Below are positions 1 to 12,274 of a stretch of DNA of 64,000 bases, piece after piece; positions within the stretch are counted from its first letter, which is position 1; every line of letters begins with the position of its first letter. The stretch is from the NCBI RefSeq assembly GCF_000003815.2, contig NC_049984.1:14175664-14239663 (forward strand), written 5' to 3'. A program made the translations under genes and the position numbers. The notes under the pieces were generated by a model, which searched no databases, was not told where the DNA came from, and was given only the letters and a program-made list of their open reading frames with translations. Origin of the DNA: Branchiostoma floridae. Lineage: Eukaryota; Chordata; Leptocardii; Amphioxiformes; Branchiostomatidae.

Positions 1-578
1 GATCATCGAATAAAGTTCTTTGTGATGATACCAAACAGCATCTGGTAGTGTTATCGGGATACATCCAGATCTGATTTTGTACACGATTAATCATATCTGG
101 ATTTAACTAACCCTGGAATGAACGCAAATGGATTTTTCTGGATACACCCCGAATCTGGATATATCCGGATACACGAATCCTAGTATGAAGGGGGTCTTGG
201 ATTACTTTCTTCCTTTCGCTATACTATGACTATGATGTGCCACTGGTCTTATGCCCTAAAGGCTTGGGAAAGGCACTTAACATGACTTTTCTCACTTCAT
301 TCAGGTAAAAATGAGTACCAAGCTTTGGATAGGGCTGTCCTTCAGATAGGACATTAATTTAAATGGAGGTGACATTAATTTAAATGGACGTCCCGTGTTT
401 GAGGAGAGCCACACCTCGAGCATGTTAAAGATCCCATCGCAATTATCGAAAAGAGCATGGGTCCTTCCCAGTGTCAGTGGATCAAATGAATCTGTCCAGA
501 TATGCAGCTTGTACTGTTCAGTACAAACCTGGTGTGTTAAACTATTACTGGGTATGCAACACAAACAAATCAAAGCAC
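1..578. other. GPAA1 intron sequence, no exon recognised
   Basis: This stretch should be intron between visible and off-window GPAA1 exons. I find no segment resembling the next part of GPAA1. Positions 1-180 carry several short variants of a TCTGGAT/TCCGGAT motif. Open frames at 301-618 do not resemble a known protein and are probably a dispersed repeat. Confidence 0.4.
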
Positions 579-3500
579 CTGTTGATGTAGTTTGACCGTG
601 ACCCTCTCCCTGCCGCACAGCTGCACCACCAGGTTCACCAGGTCCAGGTTGGGCAGGAGGCCGTTCAACCCCTCCAGCTTCACATTGAAATGTGACACCT
701 GCTCAGTGTGCAGCTCCAGGTTGATAGCTGCCTGGATCGACCCACTGCGACCGTGCAGGGGGGAGCTCTTCAGAACTAAGCAGGAACATGGATGTGAAGA
801 TTTTTAAAAATGTTAAAATGCAACTCATACAGACTTGAATGTACTCTCAAGTGTGCACAAGGCCTACTCAATTATGTTTATATAAGATGTTGGATATATA
901 ATCCCTTGGGAATAGTTGACTTACGTGGTGACTTGGTGTAGTGGTACTCCTGAAGCCACGCCTCCATGCCAATTTCATCATAGTCCACCAGCAGGAAAAT
1001 TATGTCTTTGGACCAATAGCTGGACTCTGTGTAGGGTTGAAGGCATTAAAATGAGTCATTAAATTTTGTTTTATTCTTTTCCTGTGTTTGTGCCGCCATG
1101 TTAATGGGAAATTCCAAAACTGATACAGATCTCTTCAGTGTCCATGACGAAAGATAGTGGATGCTATCTGACTGTTTCCAAAACCACATCCAGTTGCTTG
1201 GGTAACTTTTTTGGCCTGGCTGTCTAACCTTCATCTCCATATGAAATAAACTTACTTCTGAAGTGCGTTGCCAGGGCGACCATGAGCCCGAAGGCGTGGT
1301 TGTTGTGATCCATGGTGATGTAATGTTTGTAGGGGGCGGACAGGACGATGGCCTCCGTACTGGCCGTCCGTGGGGCGCGGAGGATGGCGTACACGTTGGT
1401 GCCGTTCAGCGTCTGTGTGGACAGAAATCATCTTTTGTCACCTCTTTGCATTAAACACTGTAAAGGATTACTGAATACAGGAGCCAATTTTGTTTAATGG
1501 CATTATTCAAACACACTCATAGCACTGAAAAAATTGGGGTACGTCAGAACTTTAGATCATGGTCGGTTCTCCAATATTCAGGTCAAAAGATATCAATCTG
1601 AACTCTTAGGCTATCTTTTAGTGATAGCCTTTTATAAATTTGACAGCTTTGCCTATAAATCAACAAAACAAACTTGGATCAACATCCTTGCTTGGAGTTG
1701 GATAGAATGCAAGAAAAAGTGAAATGAGAGTACAACTTACTACAAACATGTCCTTGCCCTGCTCCTTAGACTTGCTTGCTGAAGGTACGGGGATAGTCTG
1801 GATGTACTCCTGGGTGTAGGTGTCCAGACCAAGGCCTTGGAACTGGTTCACTACCCAGGCAACGGGCATTGGTCTGTATAGGGGGCATGAAATACTTTTA
1901 TGTTTAACCTTCATTGATGCATGAAATACATGTCCTTAACCTGACATATTGCGTTGAGAACATTTACGTCTTACTGGGGAAAATAACCTGCATGAATGTC
2001 TAACAATTGCAAGGGAATAAACCTAATGCTCTCTGCACCAATAGCCATGCATATACGTGACTATAAAATCAAGACCATAGCATGTTTGTCTGTTTATTCT
2101 TTATCTAACCAGGGTGAAAGCATATCACCTGACATGTCACAACCAGAAGTTCTGCTGCAGTACCTCAGAAAACCACATTAATAATTATTGAAAATTGTAA
2201 CATAATAATTATCAAATTTGAGCTATGTCTTCCTGCCCATACCAACCTACCAAATAGGATCCATACATAACTTTTCAAGTTACGCTGTTCACAGAAGAAC
2301 ACAACCTTCTTGGCAAAGGTATTCTGTCAACGATTGTGCAACATAGATGTATATTCTATGCTATATCATTCCAAGCAGGATGAAAAACTATTTACTTTCT
2401 TCATTTAGTATGGATGTTCCATTAAGAACATTCTATTAGAATATAGTTCATGATTTAAAAAAAAACTTCAATCACATTTGTAAATGCCTTTTTTAGCTCA
2501 TCCTTTGTAATAGCCACAGGCTACTAGAAGTTGAGCAGCCCTGGCTGTTCATCCTAAACAGTCAAACCAATAAATATTAGTCTCTACCAGACTCCGGATC
2601 GCTGGAAAAATCGTAGAAATGGAACAAATAGAGGAGTAAGCCGGCCAGAGGAATATAGCTGGGTAGGGAACAGCACACGATCCGGAGTCTGGTAGAGACT
2701 AAATAAACATATGTATTCTGTCAACAACTGTGCAACATATATGTGTGTGTGTGTTGTCTGTTACATGTATATTCTATGCTATATCATTCCAAGCAGGATG
2801 AAAAACTATTTACTTTCTTCAGTTAGTTTGGATGTTCCATTATGAACATACTGTTAGAATATAGTTAATGATGCTGTCCATGTAAAAAAAAACTTCAATC
2901 CCATTTGTAAATGTCTTTGCCTTTTTTAGCTCATCCTTTGTAATAGCCACAGGCTAGTTGGGCAGCCATGCCTGTTCAGCCTAAACAGTCAAAGCAATAA
3001 ATATATGAATATGCCCACATCTGCCATATTTGATCAATTAATAATTGATGAGTCTTTCCAAAATGACCTCTCATGAATTATTGAACAGCTCCACTACAAG
3101 ACCTACTGTATACAAGATAAACTGTTAAAACATAGCCTTTCCTTGGCATGGCCATATTGTTACAAAATGTTAAAATGCCTCTTAAATGAACAATCAAGTT
3201 GACATCATCATCCCTATTATAGCCACAGCGGAAATTTATTCATTATCACAAATCTTATTCTATCATTTTAATTGTGTAACACTTCAGTAAGGTCAATATT
3301 TGTACATGACTAGTTTGTCACTATTGTTTACTCATTTTTTGCAACTGCCCTTTCTAGAGCATTTATTTTGTGTATTGCGCTAGTTTCATCTGTAATGAGT
3401 GTCTTATTTGTTTTAATGTCAAAGTACACAATTCAGCATTTTTTAAGCACTACGATGTATTTGATGATGTTGTTAAATGAATAATCTTACCTATCAAACT

Positions 3501-4507
3501 ATTCGAAAATGACATTTTAATACAAACATGTATGTACAATCTACAGTATTTACATTATCAAATAAACCACTATCTAATGCCATCAATAGATACCCACCCA
3601 TCTCTGCTGACATTCTTGATATCTCTCATGGCCTGGGAGATTCTGGTGGCGATGTTGTCGGACCTGAACTTGCCCTCCACAAGTCCCGGCAGTAAGGCGT
3701 TCTCCGAGAAGTACGTCTTGTGGTTAAAGGGTTTATAGGCAAGAGCCAAGAACCACACAACACCGACCACGTAGGCTATGAAACTAATAATAAAAACAAA
3801 TAGGTCCAAATGAGATGCAAGGAAAAATTGCATACTAGTAACATTGTATATGCAAATGTTCATGGTGGTTTTATGTTGAACAGTTCGCAATTTTCCCAAT
3901 GGCCCCTTCACCACGAACTAAAAACCAACAGGAACATTTTTCCATTTGGCGTTACTGCAAACACTCCATTTTCCCGCTACTTCCCCGCGAAATTTCGTTC
4001 CCTGTTAAACTTGAATGCATTTACAACTTGCAATGTAAATTTATTTCAGTATTCAATGATCTGATCTTATCATACATGTAAGTAAATAACCTGATACTTT
4101 GATGCATCTTGGACTTGTTTGATTATGCATGTCAAAATGCTAATTTGATGAAATGAAAAATGATTTTATGGGTTATCAACACATATTAACGAAAACTGTT
4201 GCTCATACAAGCTTTTCATTTTGAATTTTTCCTATTTTAAATTTGGTCACACTTTTGAACCAGCATATCCTTTCAAGTTACAAAAGTCACAAGTGTTAGA
4301 AGGAACTTTTTTGCTGATGGCAATAAGGGCCTATGCATATTTATCTCCTCCTCATAATGATAACAAGGAAGTTTGGGATGGGCCTGTACCCAGCCCACCT
4401 AGTGCTGGGCATAGCTCTCCGTGTTGTTCTTACCATAATGGACTGTTATATTTAGCCGCTATCCTGCTGAACCGCTCCCTGGACTTCGGGTCTGACAGGA
4501 GGCCCAT
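579..4507 (-). CDS. GPAA1: GPI transamidase subunit GPAA1, N-terminal part (gene runs off the left edge)
   Basis: Encodes the GPAA1/GAA1 subunit of the ER membrane complex that joins preassembled GPI anchors to proteins. Exons on the minus strand: 4507-4434, 3783-3598, 1873-1741, 1412-1256, 1026-925 and 775 to about 579, giving about 283 in-phase residues. The start MGLLSDP matches the family, followed by the first membrane segment (FIAYVVGVVWFLAL) and YFSENALLPG. The luminal part is recognised by GTNVYAILRAPRTASTEAIV, YWSKDIIFLLVDYDEIG and EGLNGLLPNLDLVNL, all close to vertebrate GPAA1. Introns begin GT and end AG; the last visible donor (near 579, CAG/GTGCTT) is the least certain boundary. 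The C-terminal multi-pass region is outside the window. It is divergent with CYC1 from a shared 380-bp promoter. Identity is secure; the exon limits are my reading. Confidence 0.93.
2320..2578. repeat. Tandem duplication, copy 1 (GPAA1 intron 2)
   Basis: About 260 bp starting TATTCTGTCAAC and ending near AATAAATAT is repeated at 2714-3004 with mostly point changes and small indels. Shared blocks include TCATTCCAAGCAGGATG, TAGCTCATCCTTTGTAATAG and CTAAACAGTCAAA. The two copies are separated by the MITE at 2579-2700. Confidence 0.85.
2579..2700. mobile_element. Short MITE with 23-bp perfect terminal inverted repeats
   Basis: A 122-bp element begins AGTCTCTACCAGACTCCGGA (2579) and ends with its exact reverse complement (2700). 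The perfect arms are 23 bp and extend outward as TTAG/CTAA with one mismatch. There is no coding capacity, so it is a non-autonomous DNA transposon. The target duplication cannot be resolved because the flanks are AT-rich. It sits at the junction of two duplicated flanks. Confidence 0.85.
2714..3004. repeat. Tandem duplication, copy 2 (GPAA1 intron 2)
   Basis: Diverged second copy of 2320-2578, with an extra TG-rich insertion near 2742-2770 and a short insertion near 2875. It lies directly beyond the MITE. Confidence 0.85.
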
Positions 4508-4887
4508 TTTTTGCTAACAACCGCGCGGAGAAAACCTCACTCTTTATAGAATTTCAAATAAATAACAACAAAAACTTGCAACAATCTTTGTTCACGCCGC
4601 CATGATGGTGACCTGCGCAGTGACCCTGCGTAAAAAACACTTTTATTTTACCCTATTCAGAGGTAGTCCTTCACAATAACTTCAGATTACACAATCAGAG
4701 AATCGGAAATACCAAAAGTTTCTTGACTATTTTGATGCAAAATTTGCGAGGTTTATCAATAGACATTTGTTTTGACTATGCTTACACAACATAATGCTTA
4801 ACTGAGCCACAAGGAATCTTTTTTTCAGGACGGTTACACAAGACCTTATACAAGACCATCGGGATACAAGGTAGATCACAGTACATC
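4508..4887. promoter_or_regulatory. Bidirectional GPAA1/CYC1 promoter
   Basis: The start codons of GPAA1 (minus) and CYC1 (plus) are only 380 bp apart, so both promoters must lie here or overlap the 5' exons. A GCCGCCAT core at 4596-4603 (ATGGCGGC on the minus strand) fits the YY1 element common in housekeeping first exons. TGCGCAG at 4614-4620 resembles half of an NRF-1 site. No TATA box stands out. The motif assignments are tentative; the divergent arrangement is direct. Confidence 0.7.
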
Positions 4888-7800
4888 ATGGCCGCCAACT
4901 TGTGTCGAGTGTCTGGCCGGAGCCTTCTAAAGGTCCAAAATGTGGTCACTCCGGCAAAAGTAAGTCTCCTTTCAAGATTTACTGCGTCTTAAGATGTTAA
5001 GGTTAATTTCTGTGCACAGGTAGAGTTTGGGAAATTGGTAATTTTGACGTTTCAGGCACATATTTCTTGGCAGCGCGAGTCCGACATGTTGAAGAAACTG
5101 AAGGTCAAAGCAGAAAATACTTCTTTAATTTCGTAGACCACTGCTGTTAGTATGAAACAAATGAAAACGAACAAAGAAATATTGAGCTCTTCTAAAGTCA
5201 CATATTGCGTAGTTTTCAAGGTATTGTTTTTTCTTAAGGTACACATAAGCATCAGGAAGAGAGAAAGGAAATAGTGACATACGTAACGTTTAATTTTATA
5301 ACTTAATTTTTTGCCTTGCCGCCGGCAAGGCTTTACGCCAGCTTTCTTCCTTGGACGGACGGACGGACCTGTTAACCTTGCTCTTCCAAAGACCCTTTCA
5401 AAGGCCCTTCCAAATCGCCTTTCTCATGGACAAGTTTGACGGCTTAGGCAGACAATGGTACATCCCCGTTGAATTTTAACCTGTCCAGTTTACGTATTTG
5501 TTTCTGTTTGCGGTCGGTTCTAAAAGCATTTAATATTTGGTTACATTGAATAAATGAAGCGTTTGTATGGTAAAATTCCAAATTCATTTGGAGTGACATA
5601 AAATCAAGTGCATTATCTCGCAACAAGAATTGCATTAGCTATTCATAAAGATGAAATATTTCCAAATCAGGCTAATAAATTGTATGTGAATATATAAGTA
5701 ACCATGACGTCATCAAAACGTTGGAGAGACCTTCTGAGACCGCAGCAAAACGCTAACGTGAGTTTAGGAGAGCGCCAGCTCAAAACGTCACACGAGAAGT
5801 CGCAATAGATAATATTTAGGATCATTTTGTTATATTTCAAATATCAACCCTAGTCCTGCGGCAAGCAATAACTGTTTGCTTGCAATGCATATTCTATATG
5901 CGCCGCATTTAAGAACGCATGCCTAAGAAACTCCGGTGTGACTGTGAGTCGAATCTTACATCAGCTTTGTGTTTTGTTACATCTTCATTCTACATCATTT
6001 CTTTCAAAGTTATCGCTAATTCAGAAATAAAATGTAACGCCTTGGAATATGTAAGATAATATTCTAGCTACTATATATGTCAAACTTCTAGTTTTATCGT
6101 AGTGATTCCTAAAATAATCATTGTTCGCTGTGGCTATTGACACACTGAGTGTTCCTATAGCCTAAACAGGCTATAATTTGACACACCGAGTTGCCACCCA
6201 GCCAATCAGAGCTTGTAACATGCCTTTCCCGACATTATTTTGCTGGGCTCTCGTCTCATTACAAACTTTTCACACAAATAACAGTTGATTAGACATTTTT
6301 CGGAAGATTAGACATTAGAATCTTTGAATCTTGGAATGAACGGACGTTATTCTAGTTATACCCTACATTTGAATACCTGTTAATACAACCCCCGCACGGT
6401 GAGAGTTGGGCATGGCTTAGTGGTTAGTGCGTTATCCCGCGAATATTCCAACCCCGGTTCGAATCCATGGACGGAAAGTGTTTTTTTTCAACTGTCCTTT
6501 TACCTTTTTTATAACATCCATCTGATGTAAGAATATTTTCAAAACCCACCTTTGGGACTTTTTGGTCTGCATTTTCAAGAGTGCATGTTTAGGTAACAGT
6601 TACGTTTATTTTTTTTTTCAGCCACAGAATCCACCCGCTACGTTCTTGTTTTGGACGGTACACTTATTATTTCTTTTAAATTGGACCAGGGACCCCTGAA
6701 ATAATAAAATGTGGGTTTTTGTAACCATAATTCTGCGGTATTTTTGCTCAAAATTTACGTTTTTTTCCCGTCGAAGCGGCGCGGATTTCCCCGCCGCTAT
6801 GTCATCCAACCATCCTAGCGGTTGTACTCGTAACAATTATCGGTTGCCTTGCCGGGCTTGAAGTGCCGACCTACTTTTTCCTGACGATATTCCTACCACG
6901 CGGCAAGGCACAGCTTTTTTTAAAAGATTTCTTGTTTGGAAAGTCGCTGTTGCGTTACGTATGATTTCTTTACTTCTTACTTCTAAAAGGACAAATCCCT
7001 TACGCAAGCACGAAAAATGTCTACATAATACCTTTCAAGCATTCGAAATGTTAATGTTTCAAATTGAACCCACCATATCTATTTTCTTTGATTTATTGTC
7101 ATATTTCAGTAGCTGATGCCCAAGGATGCAATGATGTATGGTTTACCTAAAATCTTGAAACTTGAGTGGTGCTTTTGATTTGAGATCCACAACACAGTGA
7201 ATTCATGCCAAGTTGCAAATATAAATTTCCAATGTGATACTGTGCAACGGAATCTTTAACACCATTAAAATCTCAATTTTCCACCGTGCTGTGAAATAAA
7301 ACCACAAGAAAAATAATGAATCAACAGCATCTTGTCAGTTTAAGTTGTTAGTACTTTCAGGTACTGCCATGATAAGAGTTTCTTGTTTTATTCCCTCTCA
7401 GGCCAACATGTCGTCATTTTCCAAGATGTCAACAGGCAAGAAAGTGGTAAGTTTTGGTGTTCATATCAGTTAGGAATTGATTCTTTTGTAATCAGCTTCA
7501 ATATTTTTTAACCAAAAGCTTCTATAATTTGTTGAAAGATAATAAGAAGAAATGTGCATTGTATAAGAAAAGGAAATGTAAAAGATAGAAGAATAGAGTC
7601 AGAAAAAACATCATAATATTCATATGCACATGAGAGAGCTGAAACAGAGGCTAAAGAACCATTACTTCTGCATCTGCATGGTAATACCCCCAAATGGCCC
7701 CGCGTGGGGCATCGTAGGGGGGGGGGGTAGCTGAGGCTCCTGGGTTAGGGCGGGAGGCCGCCTGCCTGGCACAGAAGCACTCAACGTTGGGAGCACTTAC

Positions 7801-10800
7801 AACTGTGCCAGGCAGGCTTCTATTGAATCAATGACAGATGTAATATCTTTTCCCTTTCTCCTAACAATTGCATATTGATAAAGATAACTTATAATATACA
7901 TTTGTAAGGTCTCTTTTTCAATGTCATTTCATAGACATGCATCACAGCAAAAATATTCAACATTAAAATCTAAAGCTAAACTGAAGCAGGCAGATGCAAT
8001 ACAATGACATTAAAAGCTAGTGAAAGTATTGTAACCCCTTGTATTTTTACTTGTAGCTGTTTGGCACCCTGGGAGCGGTGACGGCAGGCGGGGCAGGGTT
8101 GCTGGGTGCCCTGCACTACTCCACAACCGTCCATGCAGGGGAACTGGAGCTGCACCCGCCCAAGTTCCCCTGGAGCCACAACGGCCTGTTCAACGCACTG
8201 GACCATGCTAGGTGAAGACTAAAACAGTTTTCCATAAGTGATGACTTTGCAACACAACTGGCATCTGTAATCCTAAGCTAACTTCACAAGTAGTACAGCA
8301 AACAAAGTACATGTGCAATAGACCAATGAGCTTTTGTTTTGTTTTTCTGATGATTAGATTTCAAGAATATTCTGTATTCTGTTGTACAATTATAGTACAT
8401 GTACTACTGCTACTACCAGTACTACTGCTACCACTACTACTACTACTTCTTCTACCGGTGCATCTGCAATAAAAAATAAGATGCAATTAGCTCCAATTTT
8501 GGGTGCTAAAAGGTATGCATGCACCCAGTATTTCAAGCCCTGTCATAATGTCCCATTTTATATGTACTTGACTGTCTATTCATTTTTCTTTGCAACCTTT
8601 CAGTATCCGCCGAGGCTACCAGGTGTACAAGGAAGTGTGCGCTGCCTGCCACTCCATGCAGTACCTGGCCTTCAGAAACCTTGTAGGTGTCTCTCACACT
8701 GAGGAGGAGGCCAAGGCACTCGCTGAGGAGGTAAACTCAGAGTCAATAGGCACTCACATATGCATCTTGTTAAAAAATCTCAGTAAATTCTGATCAAGTG
8801 AAAAAAAAATCTTGTATAAAACGTATGTCTAATATAGGACAGTCCACAGATATGCATTCCAAATTATGATAGCAAGTTTTCAAGTTAAGTTTTAATTGGA
8901 GCAGCATACTCTCTTATGTATTCATTTCTGTCATACATACATGACACACATTAATGACCAGAGATTGGGACCTGGCTAGTTCACAAAATCAATAGTCTAT
9001 ACTCTCTAGTTGAAGTGTCCGTAGAAGTCAAACTTCTGCAATGTACCGGGCTACTCGGCTTCCGTAGTAGAACGAACGAAGCTAATTCTGTCATAAGTTC
9101 TTCAGGTTATGGAGATACAAAGTCAATTGTTCAAAAACTTACATTTTTATATGACCACTTTTACATGCATTGAATGAATGAATTGTGTCCACAAATGTTT
9201 CAGATGTTGTAATTGAATAAACGTGTTCTACCGTAGATCGAGGTGCTTGATGGCCCAGATGAGGAGGGAGAGATGTTCATGCGACCAGGGAAGCTGTCCG
9301 ACTACTTCCCACGACCCTACGCCAACGAGGAGGCAGCGCGAGCTGCAAACAACGGTAAACACTGGGCCATGCTTATATCAGCCTTTCTATAACCCACGCG
9401 AAGCTTTAGTCTTCACACTTTAAAAGGGATTTCTCACATAGAAATTTCTTCTTTCTTTTTATTATTACTGCTAGAAATCGCTTGTGTCGTTTTAGGTCGA
9501 ATGGCCTTTGTCTTTGTTTTACAGTTATTTTTAGTCCAGTTTGCATGTACATGTATTTTCAAGTTATGCTTTATTTTCAAAAGATCTACTAGTAGTATGT
9601 GCTTTATTTAGTATCTAACAGGTTGCTTCTGTTTTTAGGAGCGTACCCCCCAGATCTGAGCTACATCATTCTGGCCAGACACGGAGGAGAGGTAGGCTTT
9701 CTTCATTCACGATCCTTGCTGACTCTTGTGCCACTAGGCACTTCAAAGTTCTGAACAATAAACGAATGTACGCTATCAATATATTTATAAAGATGATTTT
9801 TTTTCTTTCACCTATTACAGGACTATGTGTTCTCCCTCCTGACGGGGTACTGTGATGCCCCAGCTGGGAAGGAGCTGAGAGACGGACAGTACTACAACCC
9901 TTACTTCCCAGGACAGGCCATCTCTATGGCACAGGCACTGTACAACGAGATCATCGAGTATGAGGATGGTAAGGACCCTCTTGGATATACTTGGAAATTA
10001 TTTATGACAGCACCAAAAGCTGTCAGATCTTGAACATAGAGACACAATGAATTTTACATGTATGTCGCATAAGAAATCAGAGAATCATCAATTGATGTAA
10101 GTATATTCGCTGTATCTACATTGGTTAGGCCTAAGAAAAAATGTTACCTGACCAACCCTAGCAAAAAACATACAACCCCAGCCTCTTTTGGGTTGACTGC
10201 TACATGTACCGCTTTCAAGGGACTCTTTTCTGCTGTTATAAAAAAACAGTGTCCTGATGTATTTCAGTTTTACATCATTGAACAGTATTTGATGGACCAC
10301 TTTGGCTGAAATCTAGAAAGTAAAGAGAATCCCTACCTACCGACACTTATTTTTTTTCGGATTTAATTGAAAATGCAGCATATTTTTTACTAAGAGTTAA
10401 CGTGCACAAGTACATCCAGGTTAACAAAGTTTCCTCAAATGTAAATTTGTAGAATATTGTAGAATATGTCTGATTTGTAGCTTTTTGAAGAAAGGGGCGT
10501 TATTTGTTCAGAAAAGCATGTACGTTTAGGATGCTAAATGAATATGAGTATCTCTAAACTATATATGACTTTCCTCAGGCACCCCAGCCACTCAGAGCCA
10601 GTTGGCTAAGGATGTGTGCACCTTCCTCCGGTGGGCGTCCGAACCTGAGCACGATCAACGCAAGAGAATGGGTCTCAAGGTAGGCTTCATTCTGAATACA
10701 GGCTTTTGTAATGATGATTTGGGTTTGGTGTATTCTAGAATTCTTAATGCCATACATCTCAGTGCATAGTCCTTGTAGGCCTTTTCTGTGACATGCAGAA

Positions 10801-11403
10801 CAAGTGGTATCAGTGGCATTTTGATCTTCCAAACTTAAAAGATTGGGTGACCCAAAATGTTTTGGGTGCACCATATGAAATATAGTAGAATGTCAGAAAA
10901 ACCTAATTTTGATGAACCCAAATTTCAACTTCCGATCCTTAAATACTATGAGAGACATTTTATTATCTTTCTAATGCTTAGAAGTCAAGAATATTGTGTA
11001 TACTAGTATGCTTTGATATCTTAACATACATAAACCTGCAACAATATTTAGGTGCACGGGTGCAATCACAGAAAAAAATTGGGTGCACAGCTCGAATTTT
11101 GTACCAGGGTGCACATGCACCCAGTATTTTGAGCCCTTACTAAATACTAGCAAGTACCGCATAGCTAGTTTGATATTAGTGTTATGGTCTGTGGTGGTAC
11201 AGATTATAGTGGCCCATTGCACTAAAATGCAAAAACATGTAGCTACATGTAGGACCCTTGCATCGTCTGACATCTATGTTTCCCCTTCTCCTCTCCAGGC
11301 TCTGATGATCGCCAGCATGGTCATCGCCTTCTTCTACTACCTCAAGCGCCACAAGTGGTCTGTGCTGAAGAGCAGGAAGATAGCCTACCGCCCCCCACAA
11401 TAA
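4888..11403 (+). CDS. CYC1: Cytochrome c1, haem subunit of mitochondrial complex III
   Basis: Passes electrons from the Rieske protein to cytochrome c in the bc1 complex of the inner mitochondrial membrane. Nine exons: 4888-4959, 7402-7446, 8057-8211, 8604-8730, 9237-9354, 9639-9691, 9821-9968, 10579-10679, 11299-11403; 924 nt, 307 aa, all phases consistent (vertebrate proteins are about 325 aa). Residues 1 to about 65 form a basic and hydrophobic bipartite targeting region. Haem c attaches at CAACH (103-107), and the axial Met is M226 in [17 protein letters not shown] and the C-terminal anchor ([31 protein letters not shown]) are near-identical to animal CYC1. The start follows the only plausible upstream ATG and gives [14 protein letters not shown]. 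Introns hold a tRNA-like sequence, a hairpin, an ACT microsatellite and a dispersed repeat. Confidence 0.97.
6408..6474 (+). repeat. tRNA-like sequence (tRNA pseudogene or SINE head)
   Basis: An A-box-like TGGCTTAGTGGTTAGTG (from 6412) is followed by a perfect B box GGTTCGAATCC (6456-6466) at tRNA-like spacing, inside CYC1 intron 1. CATG near each end could pair as part of an acceptor stem, but the stem is imperfect. A pseudogene or SINE promoter is more likely than a functional tRNA. Confidence 0.5.
7760..7817. repeat. Perfect 15-bp hairpin
   Basis: GCCTGCCTGGCACAG (7760-7774) is followed after 28 nt by its exact reverse complement (7803-7817), in CYC1 intron 2. It could be a solo inverted-repeat remnant or an expressed hairpin. 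Confidence 0.6.
8402..8452. repeat. ACT/GCT trinucleotide microsatellite
   Basis: Interrupted (ACT)n tract with TACTAC and GCTACTACC variants in CYC1 intron 3. Confidence 0.85.
8497..8540. repeat. Dispersed repeat fragment containing GCATGCACCCAGTATTT
   Basis: Shares GGGTGC...ATGCACCCAGTATTT(C/T)(A/G)AGCCCT with 11051-11137. Both lie in CYC1 introns on the same strand. Confidence 0.55.
11051..11137. repeat. Dispersed repeat fragment, second copy, with GGGTGCACATGCACCC palindrome
   Basis: Contains three GGTGCA blocks and the same ATGCACCCAGTATTTTGAGCCC end as 8497-8540. It lies in the last CYC1 intron. Confidence 0.55.
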
Positions 11404-11535
11404 CCCAGCCCTCCTCCATAGCACACATAACAAGGACCACAGAGTCACACACAAAATATATACACATCTTTATCTGGACAAAGGAGGGAGACGTTTTACC
11501 ATAGAATTCGCTACGATTAATCTTCAATACTTTAT

Positions 11536-11541
11536 AATAAA
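11536..11541 (+). other. CYC1 polyadenylation signal (AATAAA), proximal
   Basis: First AATAAA after the CYC1 stop, 133 nt downstream. A second AATAAA follows at 11777-11782, so two 3' ends are possible. Confidence 0.6.
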
Positions 11542-11776
11542 AGCAGCTGTTGCTTTAATGTAGTCTGTTTTAAGTGTTGAAAAACAATGTGAAGTGTTTA
11601 AAAAATGAATACTGCCTGTCATGAAAAAGGATTTAACATCTGTAACCCCTCTTTTGTAGTTTATACTATTCGGCATGCACACGACCAAAAACAACTTGTA
11701 TGAAAAAGCTCAACTCTTGTATAGTTTGTCACATTTGAGGGCCTGAAAACACTGAGGTTCTGGGAATGACTTCTGT

Positions 11777-11782
11777 AATAAA
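11777..11782 (+). other. CYC1 polyadenylation signal (AATAAA), distal
   Basis: Second AATAAA, followed within about 40 nt by T/G-rich sequence. Confidence 0.45.
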
Positions 11783-11887
11783 GGTGTGAAAGAATCAACA
11801 TTAAACATCCCTCTTACATGTTTTCATATTGTTGTGTATGTCATGTGTTTATTTGTATGAGAGAAATAATAGTAGTGATAGAACTCG

Positions 11888-11941
11888 TGTGTGTTTGTGT
11901 ATGTGGTTTTTTTTTTTTTTGTGTGTGTGTGTGTGTGTGTT
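11888..11941. repeat. TG microsatellite with T14 interruption
   Basis: Two (TG)n blocks flank a long T run, between CYC1 and the P450 gene. The rest of 11783-12274 shows nothing recognisable. Confidence 0.9.
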
Positions 11942-12274
11942 GTACAAAAGATAAGACATGTACATTATCTCCGGGGTTCTCACTTCCCCCATTTGGTGGA
12001 GAGGTGACAAAATCAGATTCAATACTTGAACAGAATTAGCTTACAATCGTCTGCTCGTATCTCCCCATATCTGTTTGAACATCAAAATGCTTCCCTTGTC
12101 ACCAGTGAACCCTGCTGACCCCGACTAGATTCCAATGTCATGGCGTAATCATCACCCCTACCCCCTGATAAATAAACGAACGGTCCCCTGTTTGGATTAG
12201 ATGGCGCAGTTCCAGACGTCTGAAGCTATCCGGACATCAAGGTCAAACTGTGCGGCCAAGGTCACGATACAAAG

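Noticed and set aside
301-618. Minus frame of 105 codons as a further GPAA1 exon
   Set aside because: Only the part above about 579 matches GPAA1; the rest has no resemblance to the expected next region and looks like repeat sequence.
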